15,160 nucleotides of DNA from an uncultured Erysipelotrichaceae bacterium (GCA_902766135.1 CACXCK010000045.1:1-15160), one strand, 5' to 3'; shown: positions 7,787 to 14,966, numbered from the stretch's first letter. A program made the numbers and translations. Notes: generated by a model from the letters alone, not told the origin.

Positions 7787-7811
7787 AAAAAAAGAAGAAT
7801 TGCATCTTCTT
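7787..7811 (-). terminator. Intrinsic terminator of the 11-repeat surface protein gene
   Basis: A 7-bp perfect stem AAGAAGA/TCTTCTT (7805-7811 with 7792-7798) with a 6-nt loop is followed on the minus strand by a T-run. It separates this gene from ffh. Confidence 0.75.
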
Positions 7812-7812
7812 T

Positions 7813-9315
7813 CTATAAATGATAGATTTTATTTTGACGTTTTAAATACTTAAGTCCGCCAAAAACTCCTAATAACAATGTAGCTACAAAAGCATATGAC
7901 ATTGTAGCCCCAGTCTGAGGGTTATCTATTGGTGCATTACATGCTGCATCAAATTCATCTTCACTTACAATACGTCCTTTATCATCAAAATATATATCAC
8001 CAATAATTTGACATTTATGAACTTCACAAGTAGTACGATAAGTTCTCTCATCTACTTCCTCGCCATCTTTTCCATAATACTTGCCATCTCTTACTTCACA
8101 TACAGGTGCTTTCTCACATTGTTTTTTATACTCTTCTTCACTTACAACAGTACCATCTTTACCATAACGTGTACCATCACTTAATATTTTACAAATATTC
8201 TTTTCACAAGTCTTTTGATAATCAAGTTCACTTACTTCTTTACCATCTTTATCATAATACTTACCGTCTCTTATTTCACAAACAGGTTTCTCACATTGTT
8301 TTTTATATTCTGCTTCAGTCACAACTGTACCATCTTTTCCATAATGAGTACCATCACTTAAGATTTTACAAATATTAGTTTCACAAGTCTTTTGATAATC
8401 AAGCTCACTTACTTCTTTACCATCTTTACCATAGTACTTGCCATCTCTTATTTCACAAATAGGTTTCTCACATTGCTTTTTATACTCTTCTTCACTTACA
8501 ACAGTGCCATCTTTACCATAACGTGTACCATCACTTAATATTTTACAAATATTTTTTTCACAAGCCTTTTGATAATCTAAATGAGATACTTCTTTGCCTT
8601 CCTTATCATAGTACTTACCATCTCTTACTTCACAAGGAGCAGGTTTCTCACATTGCATCCTATATTCACTAGCCGTTACAACAGTTCCATCTTTACCATA
8701 ATGTGTTCCATCACTCAAGATTTTACAAATATTTATTTCACAGCTTTTTTGATAATCTAAATGCGATACTTCTTTACCTTCCTTATTAAAATAATGACCA
8801 TCAACTATCTCACAAACATGTTTAAGACACTCTAATTCATAAGTTTTCTTATCAGTTATCTTACCATCTTTTCCGTAATATGTACCATGATAATTCATAC
8901 ATTTTCTAGTCTCATTACTAAAACTAAATTCATATATAACACTACATTCTTTTTCTCTATCTATCTTGTAAAACTTAATTGTAGCAACAACGTGGTATCC
9001 TTCATCTAACTTTGTTTTAGATGTCGTTAAATAAAAGTTCTTATTATCTTTACTTTCAACATGCCAATCCCCACTAGCAGTAATACCAGCAAATTCTACA
9101 TTATTAAGTGTCAAACTTCCTCTTAAAGAATTATAATAAGCACTACCATCCTTAACTTGAAATCCTACCTTACATTGCATAGAAACACGACCATCAGCTT
9201 CAACAATATATGGATCACACTTAAGTCCTTCATGATAATCAATAGTTGTTGCACTAGCACTCATAATGCCAACTAAAAATAATATAATGAATAAAACAAA
9301 CCCTCTAAATTTCAT
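7813..9315 (-). CDS. Cys-bracketed tandem-repeat surface protein with NPQTG sorting signal
   Basis: A 500-residue exported, probably cell-wall-anchored protein of unknown function. A signal peptide (MKFRG then a hydrophobic stretch to about residue 22) precedes a beta-rich, Ig- or cohesin-like domain (about 23-138). Eleven tandem repeats of about 29 residues follow (139-459). The core is DGKYYxKDGKEVS, each unit starting and ending with Cys so that neighbouring units are joined by C-x4-C or C-x5-C. Two unit types alternate from the second unit: one with CE(I/V)RDGKYY, one with CKILSDGTxYGKDGTVV. The C-terminus has NPQTG (465-469), a hydrophobic segment and a KYLKRQNK tail, laid out as a sortase signal with Asn in place of the usual Leu. 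I chose ATG 9315; the SD touches the alternative ATG at 9327, although the spacing from 9315 (12 nt) is long. The YY-x-D-x-G core recalls cell-wall/choline-binding repeats, but the cysteines do not. Confidence 0.85.
   Translation of the reverse strand: MKFRGFVLFIILFLVGIMSASATTIDYHEGLKCDPYIVEADGRVSMQCKVGFQVKDGSAYYNSLRGSLTLNNVEFAGITASGDWHVESKDNKNFYLTTSKTKLDEGYHVVATIKFYKIDREKECSVIYEFSFSNETRKCMNYHGTYYGKDGKITDKKTYELECLKHVCEIVDGHYFNKEGKEVSHLDYQKSCEINICKILSDGTHYGKDGTVVTASEYRMQCEKPAPCEVRDGKYYDKEGKEVSHLDYQKACEKNICKILSDGTRYGKDGTVVSEEEYKKQCEKPICEIRDGKYYGKDGKEVSELDYQKTCETNICKILSDGTHYGKDGTVVTEAEYKKQCEKPVCEIRDGKYYDKDGKEVSELDYQKTCEKNICKILSDGTRYGKDGTVVSEEEYKKQCEKAPVCEVRDGKYYGKDGEEVDERTYRTTCEVHKCQIIGDIYFDDKGRIVSEDEFDAACNAPIDNPQTGATMSYAFVATLLLGVFGGLKYLKRQNKIYHL
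7939..8901 (-). repeat. Coding tandem repeat array, 11 units of about 87 bp
   Basis: Units alternate in sequence, giving a higher-order period of about 177 bp. Two-unit blocks in the middle (about 8110-8640) differ from each other by only scattered bases, which suggests recent duplication. The first and last units are the most diverged. Confidence 0.9.
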
Positions 9316-9318
9316 TAC

Positions 9319-9347
9319 AAAAAACATCTCCTTCTTTGTAAGGAGAT
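9319..9347 (-). terminator. Terminator-like hairpin overlapping the SD of the next gene
   Basis: An 8-bp perfect inverted repeat (9340-9347 and 9326-9333, 6-nt loop) is followed on the minus strand by G and six T. It is the only candidate terminator after the 14-repeat gene, which stops at 9387. Its 3' arm contains the AAGGAG SD of the 11-repeat gene, so in read-through RNA it would also hide that SD. Confidence 0.6.
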
Positions 9348-9376
9348 ATTCTAACCGATTTTTAATAAAATGTCTA
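9348..9376 (-). promoter_or_regulatory. Promoter of the 11-repeat surface protein gene
   Basis: Minus-strand TAGACA (9371-9376) and TAGAAT (9348-9353) with a 17-nt spacer. The predicted RNA start near 9341 falls within the 5' arm of the hairpin at 9326-9347, so this transcript would lack most of that arm and leave the SD free. Confidence 0.75.
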
Positions 9377-9386
9377 CTCTTTTTTA

Positions 9387-11363
9387 CTATATTTTAAACA
9401 ATTTTTTCCTCTTCGTAACAAAGAAAGAAACCGCCCCTATAATTCCCCCAGTAAATAATACAAGTAATGGTACAGTAGCCCCAGTTTTAGGATTTTCTAC
9501 TTCATCACTTTTATCACAACTAGCTCGGTAATCACTTTCACTAACAATTTTACCAACAGAATCATAATATTTACCATTTTGATAGACACATTTTAATGGT
9601 TCAGTACACGCATTCTTAAACTCATCTTCAGTAACTTCTTTACCATCTTCATCAAAATAGAAAATCTTATTATCGCTATTTTTAACACTATCACAAGCCG
9701 GATGTTCACAAGCTACAATAAATTCATCTTCAGTTATTTCTTGCAAATCATTATCATAATAATGAATCTTACCTTTACTATCTTTAACCGTATCACACTT
9801 AGGTTTAATACAAGCTCTAATATATTCTTCTTCTGTTACTTCTTTGACTTCTTCATCATAATAATGCATTACAGAAGAACTATCTTTATATGTATCACAC
9901 TTAGGTTTCTTACAAAGAATTACATATTCTCTTTCCGTTACAACATTACCATCACTATCAAAATAATTTACATTACCACTACTATCCTTCATAGTGTCAC
10001 ATTTAGGCTTCTTACAAGCCCTAATATACTCGATTTCCGTAACTTCAGACCCACTCTCATTATAATAATGAGTCTTATTATCATCACTTTCTAATACCAT
10101 ACAATTTTTATTACGGCAATTAATATTAAATGTTTTTTCCGTAATTTCTTCCTTATTCATATCAAAGTAATGTGTTTTGTTAGATGAATCAGTATAAGTA
10201 TCACAAGTAATATTTAAACACTGTTTAGCATAATTTATTTCGCTAACTTCTGTTGCATTTTCGCCATAATAATGTTTAACACCAGAGCCATCAACCTTTA
10301 CAGCACACGTATTTGCATTACAACTAACGCCAAAATCACTCTCGCTAACTTCATTACCATTATTATCAAAATATATAACGCTTCCAGAAGAAGTGGTATA
10401 TCTTCTACAAACATGAGCCTCACACTGCTTAACATAATTTACTTCTGTAACTTCAGTCTTCGAACTACCATAATAATGTTTTTTATTGCTATCATCAATT
10501 AAAACTTCACATTGATGCTCTTGACATGTTGTTTCATATACATATCTACTTACTTCATTCTTATCACGATCATAATAATGAATATCACTACTATTATTTG
10601 GATTAACTAAAGTCCCACATGATGGTTTATTACAAGACAACCGCATTGCAAATTCACTTGAAACTTCACTCTTATCTACATCAAAATAATGCACTTTCCC
10701 GCTTTCATCAGTTAAAGTCCCACATGAAGGCCTATTACATGATAAATCCATTTGATACTTAGAAGAAACTTCCAATTTATTAGCATCAAAATAATAAGTT
10801 GCAGGTATTGAACTATCCGTTAAACTAGAACATCTTGGGGGATTACAACTTCTTTCATATTGAACTTGATTAACTACCGCTCCACTTCGATTATAATAAT
10901 AGGTAGAACCACCATCAACATTATATGTCGTACACGTTCTAGGCCCAAATAAATAATCACCTATAGAATAATAAGCATCACATCCTGTTTGTTCAGATGT
11001 TCCAACAATTTTTACCGTACCAACATTTACTTCACCAACTGCTAAAGACGCTAAAGGCGTAGAAACCCGAATCTTTCCCTCACTAATAGTTTTTGCTTGC
11101 CAATTACTACTAGGTTCAAATGAATAAGTTGCATTAGCAAGCCCAGAAGAAGATACATTTATATCCAATTGATATAAATAAGAAGGCCTATCAGTAACAA
11201 CCAACACTAAAGGACAAGATTTTGTAACACTAACGCCAATAGGAATTGGATAAGGATTAATCGTACATTCAGTTTCTTTGACTGAAATTCCAGCCTTAAC
11301 TCCCTTTAACCCCAGACAAAATAATCCTAACATAATCATCAATAATATTATACATTTCTTCAT
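9387..11363 (-). CDS. Large Cys-bracketed tandem-repeat surface protein with NPKTG sorting signal
   Basis: A 658-residue paralogue of the neighbouring repeat protein; function unknown. A signal peptide (MKKCIILLMIMLG..., to about residue 24) is followed by a beta-rich domain (about 25-143) comparable in place and size to that of the neighbour. Fourteen repeats of about 34 residues (144-616) follow. They keep the [YF][YF]D-x3-x-EV[ST]E-x2-[YF]-x3-C core and the C-x4-C junctions but carry a longer DSSGK-type insertion after the first Cys; the last unit reverts to the short form of the neighbour (QNGKYYDSVGKIVS). The C-terminus has NPKTG (624-628), a hydrophobic segment and a TKRKKLFKI tail. ATG 11363 is chosen because SD AGGGTG lies 6 nt upstream and the promoter's RNA start is near 11380. 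Units are more diverged than in the neighbour, implying an older array. Confidence 0.85.
   Translation of the reverse strand: MKKCIILLMIMLGLFCLGLKGVKAGISVKETECTINPYPIPIGVSVTKSCPLVLVVTDRPSYLYQLDINVSSSGLANATYSFEPSSNWQAKTISEGKIRVSTPLASLAVGEVNVGTVKIVGTSEQTGCDAYYSIGDYLFGPRTCTTYNVDGGSTYYYNRSGAVVNQVQYERSCNPPRCSSLTDSSIPATYYFDANKLEVSSKYQMDLSCNRPSCGTLTDESGKVHYFDVDKSEVSSEFAMRLSCNKPSCGTLVNPNNSSDIHYYDRDKNEVSRYVYETTCQEHQCEVLIDDSNKKHYYGSSKTEVTEVNYVKQCEAHVCRRYTTSSGSVIYFDNNGNEVSESDFGVSCNANTCAVKVDGSGVKHYYGENATEVSEINYAKQCLNITCDTYTDSSNKTHYFDMNKEEITEKTFNINCRNKNCMVLESDDNKTHYYNESGSEVTEIEYIRACKKPKCDTMKDSSGNVNYFDSDGNVVTEREYVILCKKPKCDTYKDSSSVMHYYDEEVKEVTEEEYIRACIKPKCDTVKDSKGKIHYYDNDLQEITEDEFIVACEHPACDSVKNSDNKIFYFDEDGKEVTEDEFKNACTEPLKCVYQNGKYYDSVGKIVSESDYRASCDKSDEVENPKTGATVPLLVLFTGGIIGAVSFFVTKRKKLFKI
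9516..10934 (-). repeat. Coding tandem repeat array, 14 units of about 102 bp
   Basis: The repeat is clear at protein level (paired cysteines, aromatic pair, EV[ST]E) but diverged at DNA level, in contrast to the array at 7939-8901. The units nearest the C-terminal end (about 9600-10010) are the most alike, sharing KPKCDT junctions. Confidence 0.9.
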
Positions 11364-11386
11364 AAGCATCACCCTATTATGAATTA

Positions 11387-11415
11387 AATATACCATAAAA
11401 AGAAAAAGTATTCAA
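11387..11415 (-). promoter_or_regulatory. Promoter of the 14-repeat surface protein gene
   Basis: Minus-strand TTGAAT (11410-11415) and TATATT (11387-11392), 17-nt spacer. The -35 box lies within the terminator stem that follows ylxM. Confidence 0.7.
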
Positions 11416-11434
11416 TCCAAAATAGACTGAATAC
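11397..11434 (-). terminator. Intrinsic terminator of ftsY-ylxM
   Basis: A 10-bp stem with one G-U pair (11425-11434 with 11408-11417) and a 7-nt loop is followed on the minus strand by TTTTTCTTTTT. The stem includes the last ylxM codons and stop. It cuts ftsY-ylxM off from the surface genes and ffh. Confidence 0.8.
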
Positions 11435-11708
11435 CATCTTTAATTTCTTTAATATCATTAAGAGATATTAATTTAATAAGAGTATTTTTTTTCTCATTTA
11501 TCTTTAATATTTTCTCATAATTATCTAACTTTTGCTCAACTACTCTAATATACTTGCCAACCGCACTACGAGAAATCTTCTTTACCTCAGATATTTCACC
11601 CATAGAATAATTTTCTTCATAATATAAAGAAAATACTTCTTGTTCATTACTAGTTAACAAATCCCTATATATAAGAAACAAGGCATTATAATAAAGAATT
11701 TTATCCAT
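11412..11708 (-). CDS. ylxM: YlxM-family helix-turn-helix protein
   Basis: A 98-residue helical protein of the YlxM/p13 family (UPF0122), which has a fold like region 4 of sigma factors. Residues 1-30 (YYNALFLIYRDLLTSNEQEVF) and the helix-turn-helix SMGEISEVKKISRSAVGKYI (about 35-54) are diagnostic. The remainder is a basic helix and a short acidic tail, close to the usual length of about 110. In streptococci YlxM associates with SRP and stimulates its GTPases, and its gene commonly sits between ftsY and ffh. Here it starts 1 nt after the ftsY stop (TGA G ATG), with only a weak, distant AAGGA upstream, so translation is probably coupled to ftsY. Confidence 0.93.
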   Translation of the reverse strand: MDKILYYNALFLIYRDLLTSNEQEVFSLYYEENYSMGEISEVKKISRSAVGKYIRVVEQKLDNYEKILKINEKKNTLIKLISLNDIKEIKDGIQSILD

Positions 11709-11709
11709 C

Positions 11710-12696
11710 TCACATCAAATCCTTAAATAAGCCATATATATATGACTCAATATCAAATGTTTTTAAGTCTTGCATACCTTCACCTAAACCTATAAATTTA
11801 ACAGGAATTCCAACTTCTTCTTTAATTGCGAGAACTATACCACCCTTAGCTGTACCATCAAGCTTAGTAAGAACAATACCTGTAATATTAGTTATTTCCT
11901 TAAACGACTTAGCCTGAAGTATTCCATTTTGTCCAGTAGTGGCATCAATGACTAAAAGTGTCTCATGTGGTGCATTAGGAACAATCCGCCCAATTACTTT
12001 ATTCATCTTCTCTAATTCATTCATTAAATTTTGTTTATTTTGAAGGCGTCCAGCCGTATCAATAAAGACTATATCAGCCCCCTCATTACGAGCCATTTCT
12101 AGCCCATCATAAATAACTCCAGATGGATCCGTATGATCTTTTCCATAAAATAAAACGCCTATTCTATTAGCCCACTCTTCAAGCTGAGTTACCGCTCCAG
12201 CCCTAAAAGTATCAGCTCCAATCACCATAACTTTCTTGCCCATTTCCTTATATTTATAAGCAAGTTTAGCAATCGTCGTCGTCTTTCCAACACCATTAAC
12301 ACCAACCATCAAAATAACTGTAGGCCCATCATTAGCTTCATTTAATTTATCAGATAAATAATCATCCCCTACATAAATAATAAAGAGTTCATCAACAATA
12401 ATTTCATTTAATTCAGTAGTATCAGTGATATTTTCTTTCTTAACTCTGTCTCTTAAACTATCTAAAAACTTATATACCGTATTAACACCTATATCAGCCA
12501 TTATTAAAATGTGTTCCAATTCTTCAAAATAATCTTCACTAACCTTAGTATACTTATGCCCTAAAACACTTAATTGTGAAACAAATTCTTTTCTTGTTTT
12601 TTCCAAACCTTTATCATATACATCTAATTCTTCTTTAACACTTTGTTGTTCATCTTTCTTCACAAGAATACTCTTTAATTTATCAAAAAAACCCAT
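11710..12696 (-). CDS. ftsY: Signal recognition particle receptor FtsY
   Basis: The membrane-associated SRP receptor GTPase: it forms a twin GTPase complex with Ffh to deliver ribosomes to the translocon. The 328-residue product starts MGFFDKLKSIL at ATG 12696 with SD GGGAGG 5 nt upstream; an in-frame ATG at 12732 lies too close to the promoter. The N-terminal A region is very short, beginning with an amphipathic helix, as in Bacillus. The N domain follows (about 30-110). The G domain has GVNGVGKT at 132-139, DTFRAGA at 162-168, DTAGR at 213-217, TKLDG at 277-281 and the closing GLGEGMQDL at 303-311. It is co-transcribed with ylxM. Confidence 0.98.
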   Translation of the reverse strand: MGFFDKLKSILVKKDEQQSVKEELDVYDKGLEKTRKEFVSQLSVLGHKYTKVSEDYFEELEHILIMADIGVNTVYKFLDSLRDRVKKENITDTTELNEIIVDELFIIYVGDDYLSDKLNEANDGPTVILMVGVNGVGKTTTIAKLAYKYKEMGKKVMVIGADTFRAGAVTQLEEWANRIGVLFYGKDHTDPSGVIYDGLEMARNEGADIVFIDTAGRLQNKQNLMNELEKMNKVIGRIVPNAPHETLLVIDATTGQNGILQAKSFKEITNITGIVLTKLDGTAKGGIVLAIKEEVGIPVKFIGLGEGMQDLKTFDIESYIYGLFKDLM

Positions 12697-12720
12697 ATGT
12701 ACCTCCCTAAATGTAAATAT

Positions 12721-12729
12721 ATTATAACA
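12721..12729 (-). promoter_or_regulatory. Extended -10 promoter of ftsY-ylxM
   Basis: Minus-strand TGT directly before TATAAT (12721-12726) makes an extended -10. No good -35 lies 16-18 nt upstream, where the T-run of the pilin terminator sits. Confidence 0.65.
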
Positions 12730-12738
12730 CAAATAAAC

Positions 12739-12761
12739 AAAAAAAATAGGTTTTACCTATT
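12739..12761 (-). terminator. Intrinsic terminator of the pilin-like gene
   Basis: A 7-bp perfect stem AATAGGT/ACCTATT (12755-12761 with 12745-12751) with a 3-nt loop is followed on the minus strand by a T-run. The stem overlaps the pilin stop codon. Confidence 0.8.
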
Positions 12762-13161
12762 AATATGCACATACATCATCACTTAGAAACTTAGCTTTTA
12801 TTTCTCCATTTATCTTATAAACAATAACATCGCCATCACAAATATCATTCTTATTATCAAAATAATTATTATTAACTAAATCACTAATTGTTAACTTACA
12901 CGCACAAGTAATAGCCCCTGTTCCAGTACAAGAAGTCGTAGTTGAATTAGCCTCAGTTTCACTACCACAAGAACTCATATATCTTCTTGTTCTAACCATA
13001 TAAGTAACAGCTGCATCCAAAGCTCCTTTTTTCTGTTCTTCCAACAAATTATTACGTGAATCATTAATAATACTAAATATTCCCACTCCACTAGCAATAG
13101 ATAAAATAGCAATAATAAGTATTACAGCTAACAATTCCACTAATGTAAATCCCTTTTTCAT
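12760..13161 (-). CDS. Type IV pilin-like / pseudopilin protein
   Basis: A 133-residue prepilin. The N-terminus MKKG-FTLVELLAVILIIAILSIA is a class III signal: a prepilin peptidase would cut after Gly4 and methylate Phe5, and Glu9 of the mature part (FTLVE) is the conserved assembly residue. The hydrophobic helix continues into an amphipathic helix (about 25-60), then a small domain with six cysteines (SCG, SCTG, CAC, ICDG, VCAY), enough for three disulfides. It resembles ComGC or type II secretion pseudopilins but is not specific enough to name. I chose ATG 13161 because the longer in-frame ATG at 13173 falls at the predicted RNA start and SD GGTGATGG precedes 13161. No peptidase, ATPase or platform gene is nearby, so it is an orphan pilin in this window. 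Confidence 0.85.
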   Translation of the reverse strand: MKKGFTLVELLAVILIIAILSIASGVGIFSIINDSRNNLLEEQKKGALDAAVTYMVRTRRYMSSCGSETEANSTTTSCTGTGAITCACKLTISDLVNNNYFDNKNDICDGDVIVYKINGEIKAKFLSDDVCAY

Positions 13162-13179
13162 AGCCATCACCATAACTAG

Positions 13180-13208
13180 AGTATAACACGAATACTAGAC
13201 ATTTTCAA
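13180..13208 (-). promoter_or_regulatory. Promoter of the pilin-like gene
   Basis: Minus-strand TTGAAA (13203-13208) and TATACT (13180-13185), 17-nt spacer, with TGT before the -10. This is the strongest-looking promoter in the window. Its -35 is 1 bp from the -35 of the divergent rnj promoter. Confidence 0.85.
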
Positions 13209-13224
13209 TTTTTTGCGATATAAT
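13196..13224 (+). promoter_or_regulatory. Promoter of rnj
   Basis: TAGACA (13196-13201) and TATAAT (13219-13224), 17-nt spacer. The predicted leader is about 40 nt and contains an AT-only AAAAAG/CTTTTT repeat that is probably too weak to matter. Confidence 0.8.
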
Positions 13225-13269
13225 ACTATCACCAAAAAGAACTTTTTTTATTTGAAAGGAGCATTTATA

Positions 13270-14946
13270 ATGCAAAATAATAAAGACGTAACAAGCGTCA
13301 TTGCCTTAGGTGGATTGGGCGAAGTAGGTAAAAATATGTATGTTATCCACCATAAAAATGAATTATTAATAATTGATGCCGGTGTAATGTTTCCCGAAGC
13401 TGACTTAATGGGCGTAGATTATGTCTTCCAAGACTTAACATATTTAAAAGAACACGAAAGTGATATTAAAGCCCTTATTATTACTCACGGCCATGAAGAC
13501 CACATAGGCGGTATACCATACTTACTTAAAAATATTAACATACCAGATATTTATGCCCCAAGTCTTGCCGTAAGTCTAATTAACCATAAACTAGAAGATA
13601 ATCATATCAAATATGATAACTTACATAGTTATGATAAAGATACTAAATTAAAATTTAAATACTTCGATATAGAATTTATTACGACTACTCACTCTATCCC
13701 AGATAGTTTTGCTCTAGTAGTTCATACACCACAAGGAACTATAGTTGAAACAGGAGACTTTAAATTTGACTTAACCCCAATCGGACCAATCGCCGATTTA
13801 CATAAAATGGCAAACACAGGTACAAAGGGAGTCAAATTACTTCTTTCAGATAGTACTAATGCTCTATCAGAAGGCTTCTCAAAAAGTGAATCATGTGTAG
13901 ACGAAACACTAAGTGACATCATATCAAGACATCCAGGCAGAATCATACTTGCTACTTTTGCATCAAACATCTATCGTATTAAACATATTGTTGAAACATG
14001 CAAAAAGAATAACAGACAAATAGTAGTCTTTGGTCGTAGCATGGAAACAAGTATTGAAATAGCCCTAAACAATGGCCTAATTAAAGACAGAAGTATCTTT
14101 ATTGATGCTAATAAAGCCAAAAGCTTAAAAAGAAATGAAGTATGTATTCTATGTACAGGTTCTCAAGGAGAACCACTAGCTGCTCTATCAAGAATAGCTA
14201 ATGGTACCCATAAACAAATAAGCTTAATGATTGATGACTTAGTAGTTTTCTCTTCAAAACCTATTCCTGGTAACGCCTCAAGCATTAATAGAGTTATAAA
14301 CAAACTATATCTAAAGGGAGTTAAAGTATTTACAAACGAAGAATTCTCAGATATCCACACATCAGGACACGCAAAACAAGAAGAACTAAAACTAATGCTA
14401 AGACTAATAAAACCAGAATATTTTATGCCTATGCATGGTGAATACAGAATGCTTACCAAACACAAACAATTAGCTATGGAATGTGGTATCAAAGAAGAAA
14501 ACACCTTCATTTGTAAAAATGGTGATGTCATAAACATAACAAACGATAAAATAGAACGTGGCAAACCAGTTACAGCCGGAGACGTTTTCATCGAAGGAAA
14601 CAAAATTGGAGGCATATCAACAAGTGTTCTAAAAGAAAGAAAACTAATGAGTAAAGATGGCATTCTATTAACCATCATAAACATTAACCCTTTAACAAAA
14701 CAACTTCTTATGAAACCAAATGTCACAACAAGAGGATTCATCATGGTTAATGAAAACCTTGATCTAGTAGAAAAAATAGAAAAAAAAGTAACCCAAATAA
14801 TAAGGGATACATTAGACACCGGAAAATATAGTTATACAGACTTAAAAAATCAAATAATCTTAGAACTATCTCCATTTATAAGTACAATGACAGGTAGACA
14901 CCCAATGATTCTACCCGTCATAATGGAAGTAAGACAAAGTGATTAA
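13270..14946 (+). CDS. rnjA: Ribonuclease J
   Basis: A metallo-beta-lactamase/beta-CASP nuclease with 5'-3' exo- and endoribonuclease activity in mRNA decay and RNA maturation. The 558-residue product matches Bacillus RNase J1 (555) in length. Zinc ligand motifs are HGHEDHIGG at 73-81, THS at 140-142, ETGDFKFD at 160-167 and MHGEYR at 388-393. The beta-CASP part includes LLSDSTNA, FASNIYRI and SGHA (365-368), and the C-terminal domain follows from about 450. An upstream in-frame TTG at 13213 is rejected because it precedes the promoter -10. ATG 13270 has SD AAAGGAG with normal spacing. Monocistronic, divergent from the pilin gene and the only plus-strand gene here. J1 versus J2 is assigned by overall resemblance only. 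Confidence 0.96.
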   Translation: MQNNKDVTSVIALGGLGEVGKNMYVIHHKNELLIIDAGVMFPEADLMGVDYVFQDLTYLKEHESDIKALIITHGHEDHIGGIPYLLKNINIPDIYAPSLAVSLINHKLEDNHIKYDNLHSYDKDTKLKFKYFDIEFITTTHSIPDSFALVVHTPQGTIVETGDFKFDLTPIGPIADLHKMANTGTKGVKLLLSDSTNALSEGFSKSESCVDETLSDIISRHPGRIILATFASNIYRIKHIVETCKKNNRQIVVFGRSMETSIEIALNNGLIKDRSIFIDANKAKSLKRNEVCILCTGSQGEPLAALSRIANGTHKQISLMIDDLVVFSSKPIPGNASSINRVINKLYLKGVKVFTNEEFSDIHTSGHAKQEELKLMLRLIKPEYFMPMHGEYRMLTKHKQLAMECGIKEENTFICKNGDVINITNDKIERGKPVTAGDVFIEGNKIGGISTSVLKERKLMSKDGILLTIININPLTKQLLMKPNVTTRGFIMVNENLDLVEKIEKKVTQIIRDTLDTGKYSYTDLKNQIILELSPFISTMTGRHPMILPVIMEVRQSD

Positions 14947-14962
14947 CCAAATCACTTTTTTT
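14937..14962 (+). terminator. Intrinsic terminator of rnj
   Basis: An 8-bp perfect stem AAGTGATT/AATCACTT (14937-14944 with 14950-14957), 5-nt loop, then seven T. It overlaps the rnj stop codon. Confidence 0.85.
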
Positions 14963-14966
14963 AATT

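Noticed and set aside
9702..10094. Plus-strand ORF rich in Ile, Phe and Thr across the 14-repeat gene
   Set aside because: Antisense shadow of the repeat gene; its composition only mirrors the opposite strand and there is no SD.
7939..10934. Regular DNA repeats that could suggest a CRISPR array
   Set aside because: The repeats are in frame, coding on the minus strand, contiguous with no unique spacers, and conserve Cys and aromatic positions.
13234..13247. AAAAAG/CTTTTT inverted repeat in the rnj leader as an attenuator
   Set aside because: Nearly all A-T pairs with a 2-nt loop; too weak to be credible.
14163..14819. Minus-strand ORF of 218 codons inside rnj
   Set aside because: Antisense to catalytic and C-terminal parts of RNase J, with no SD or promoter.
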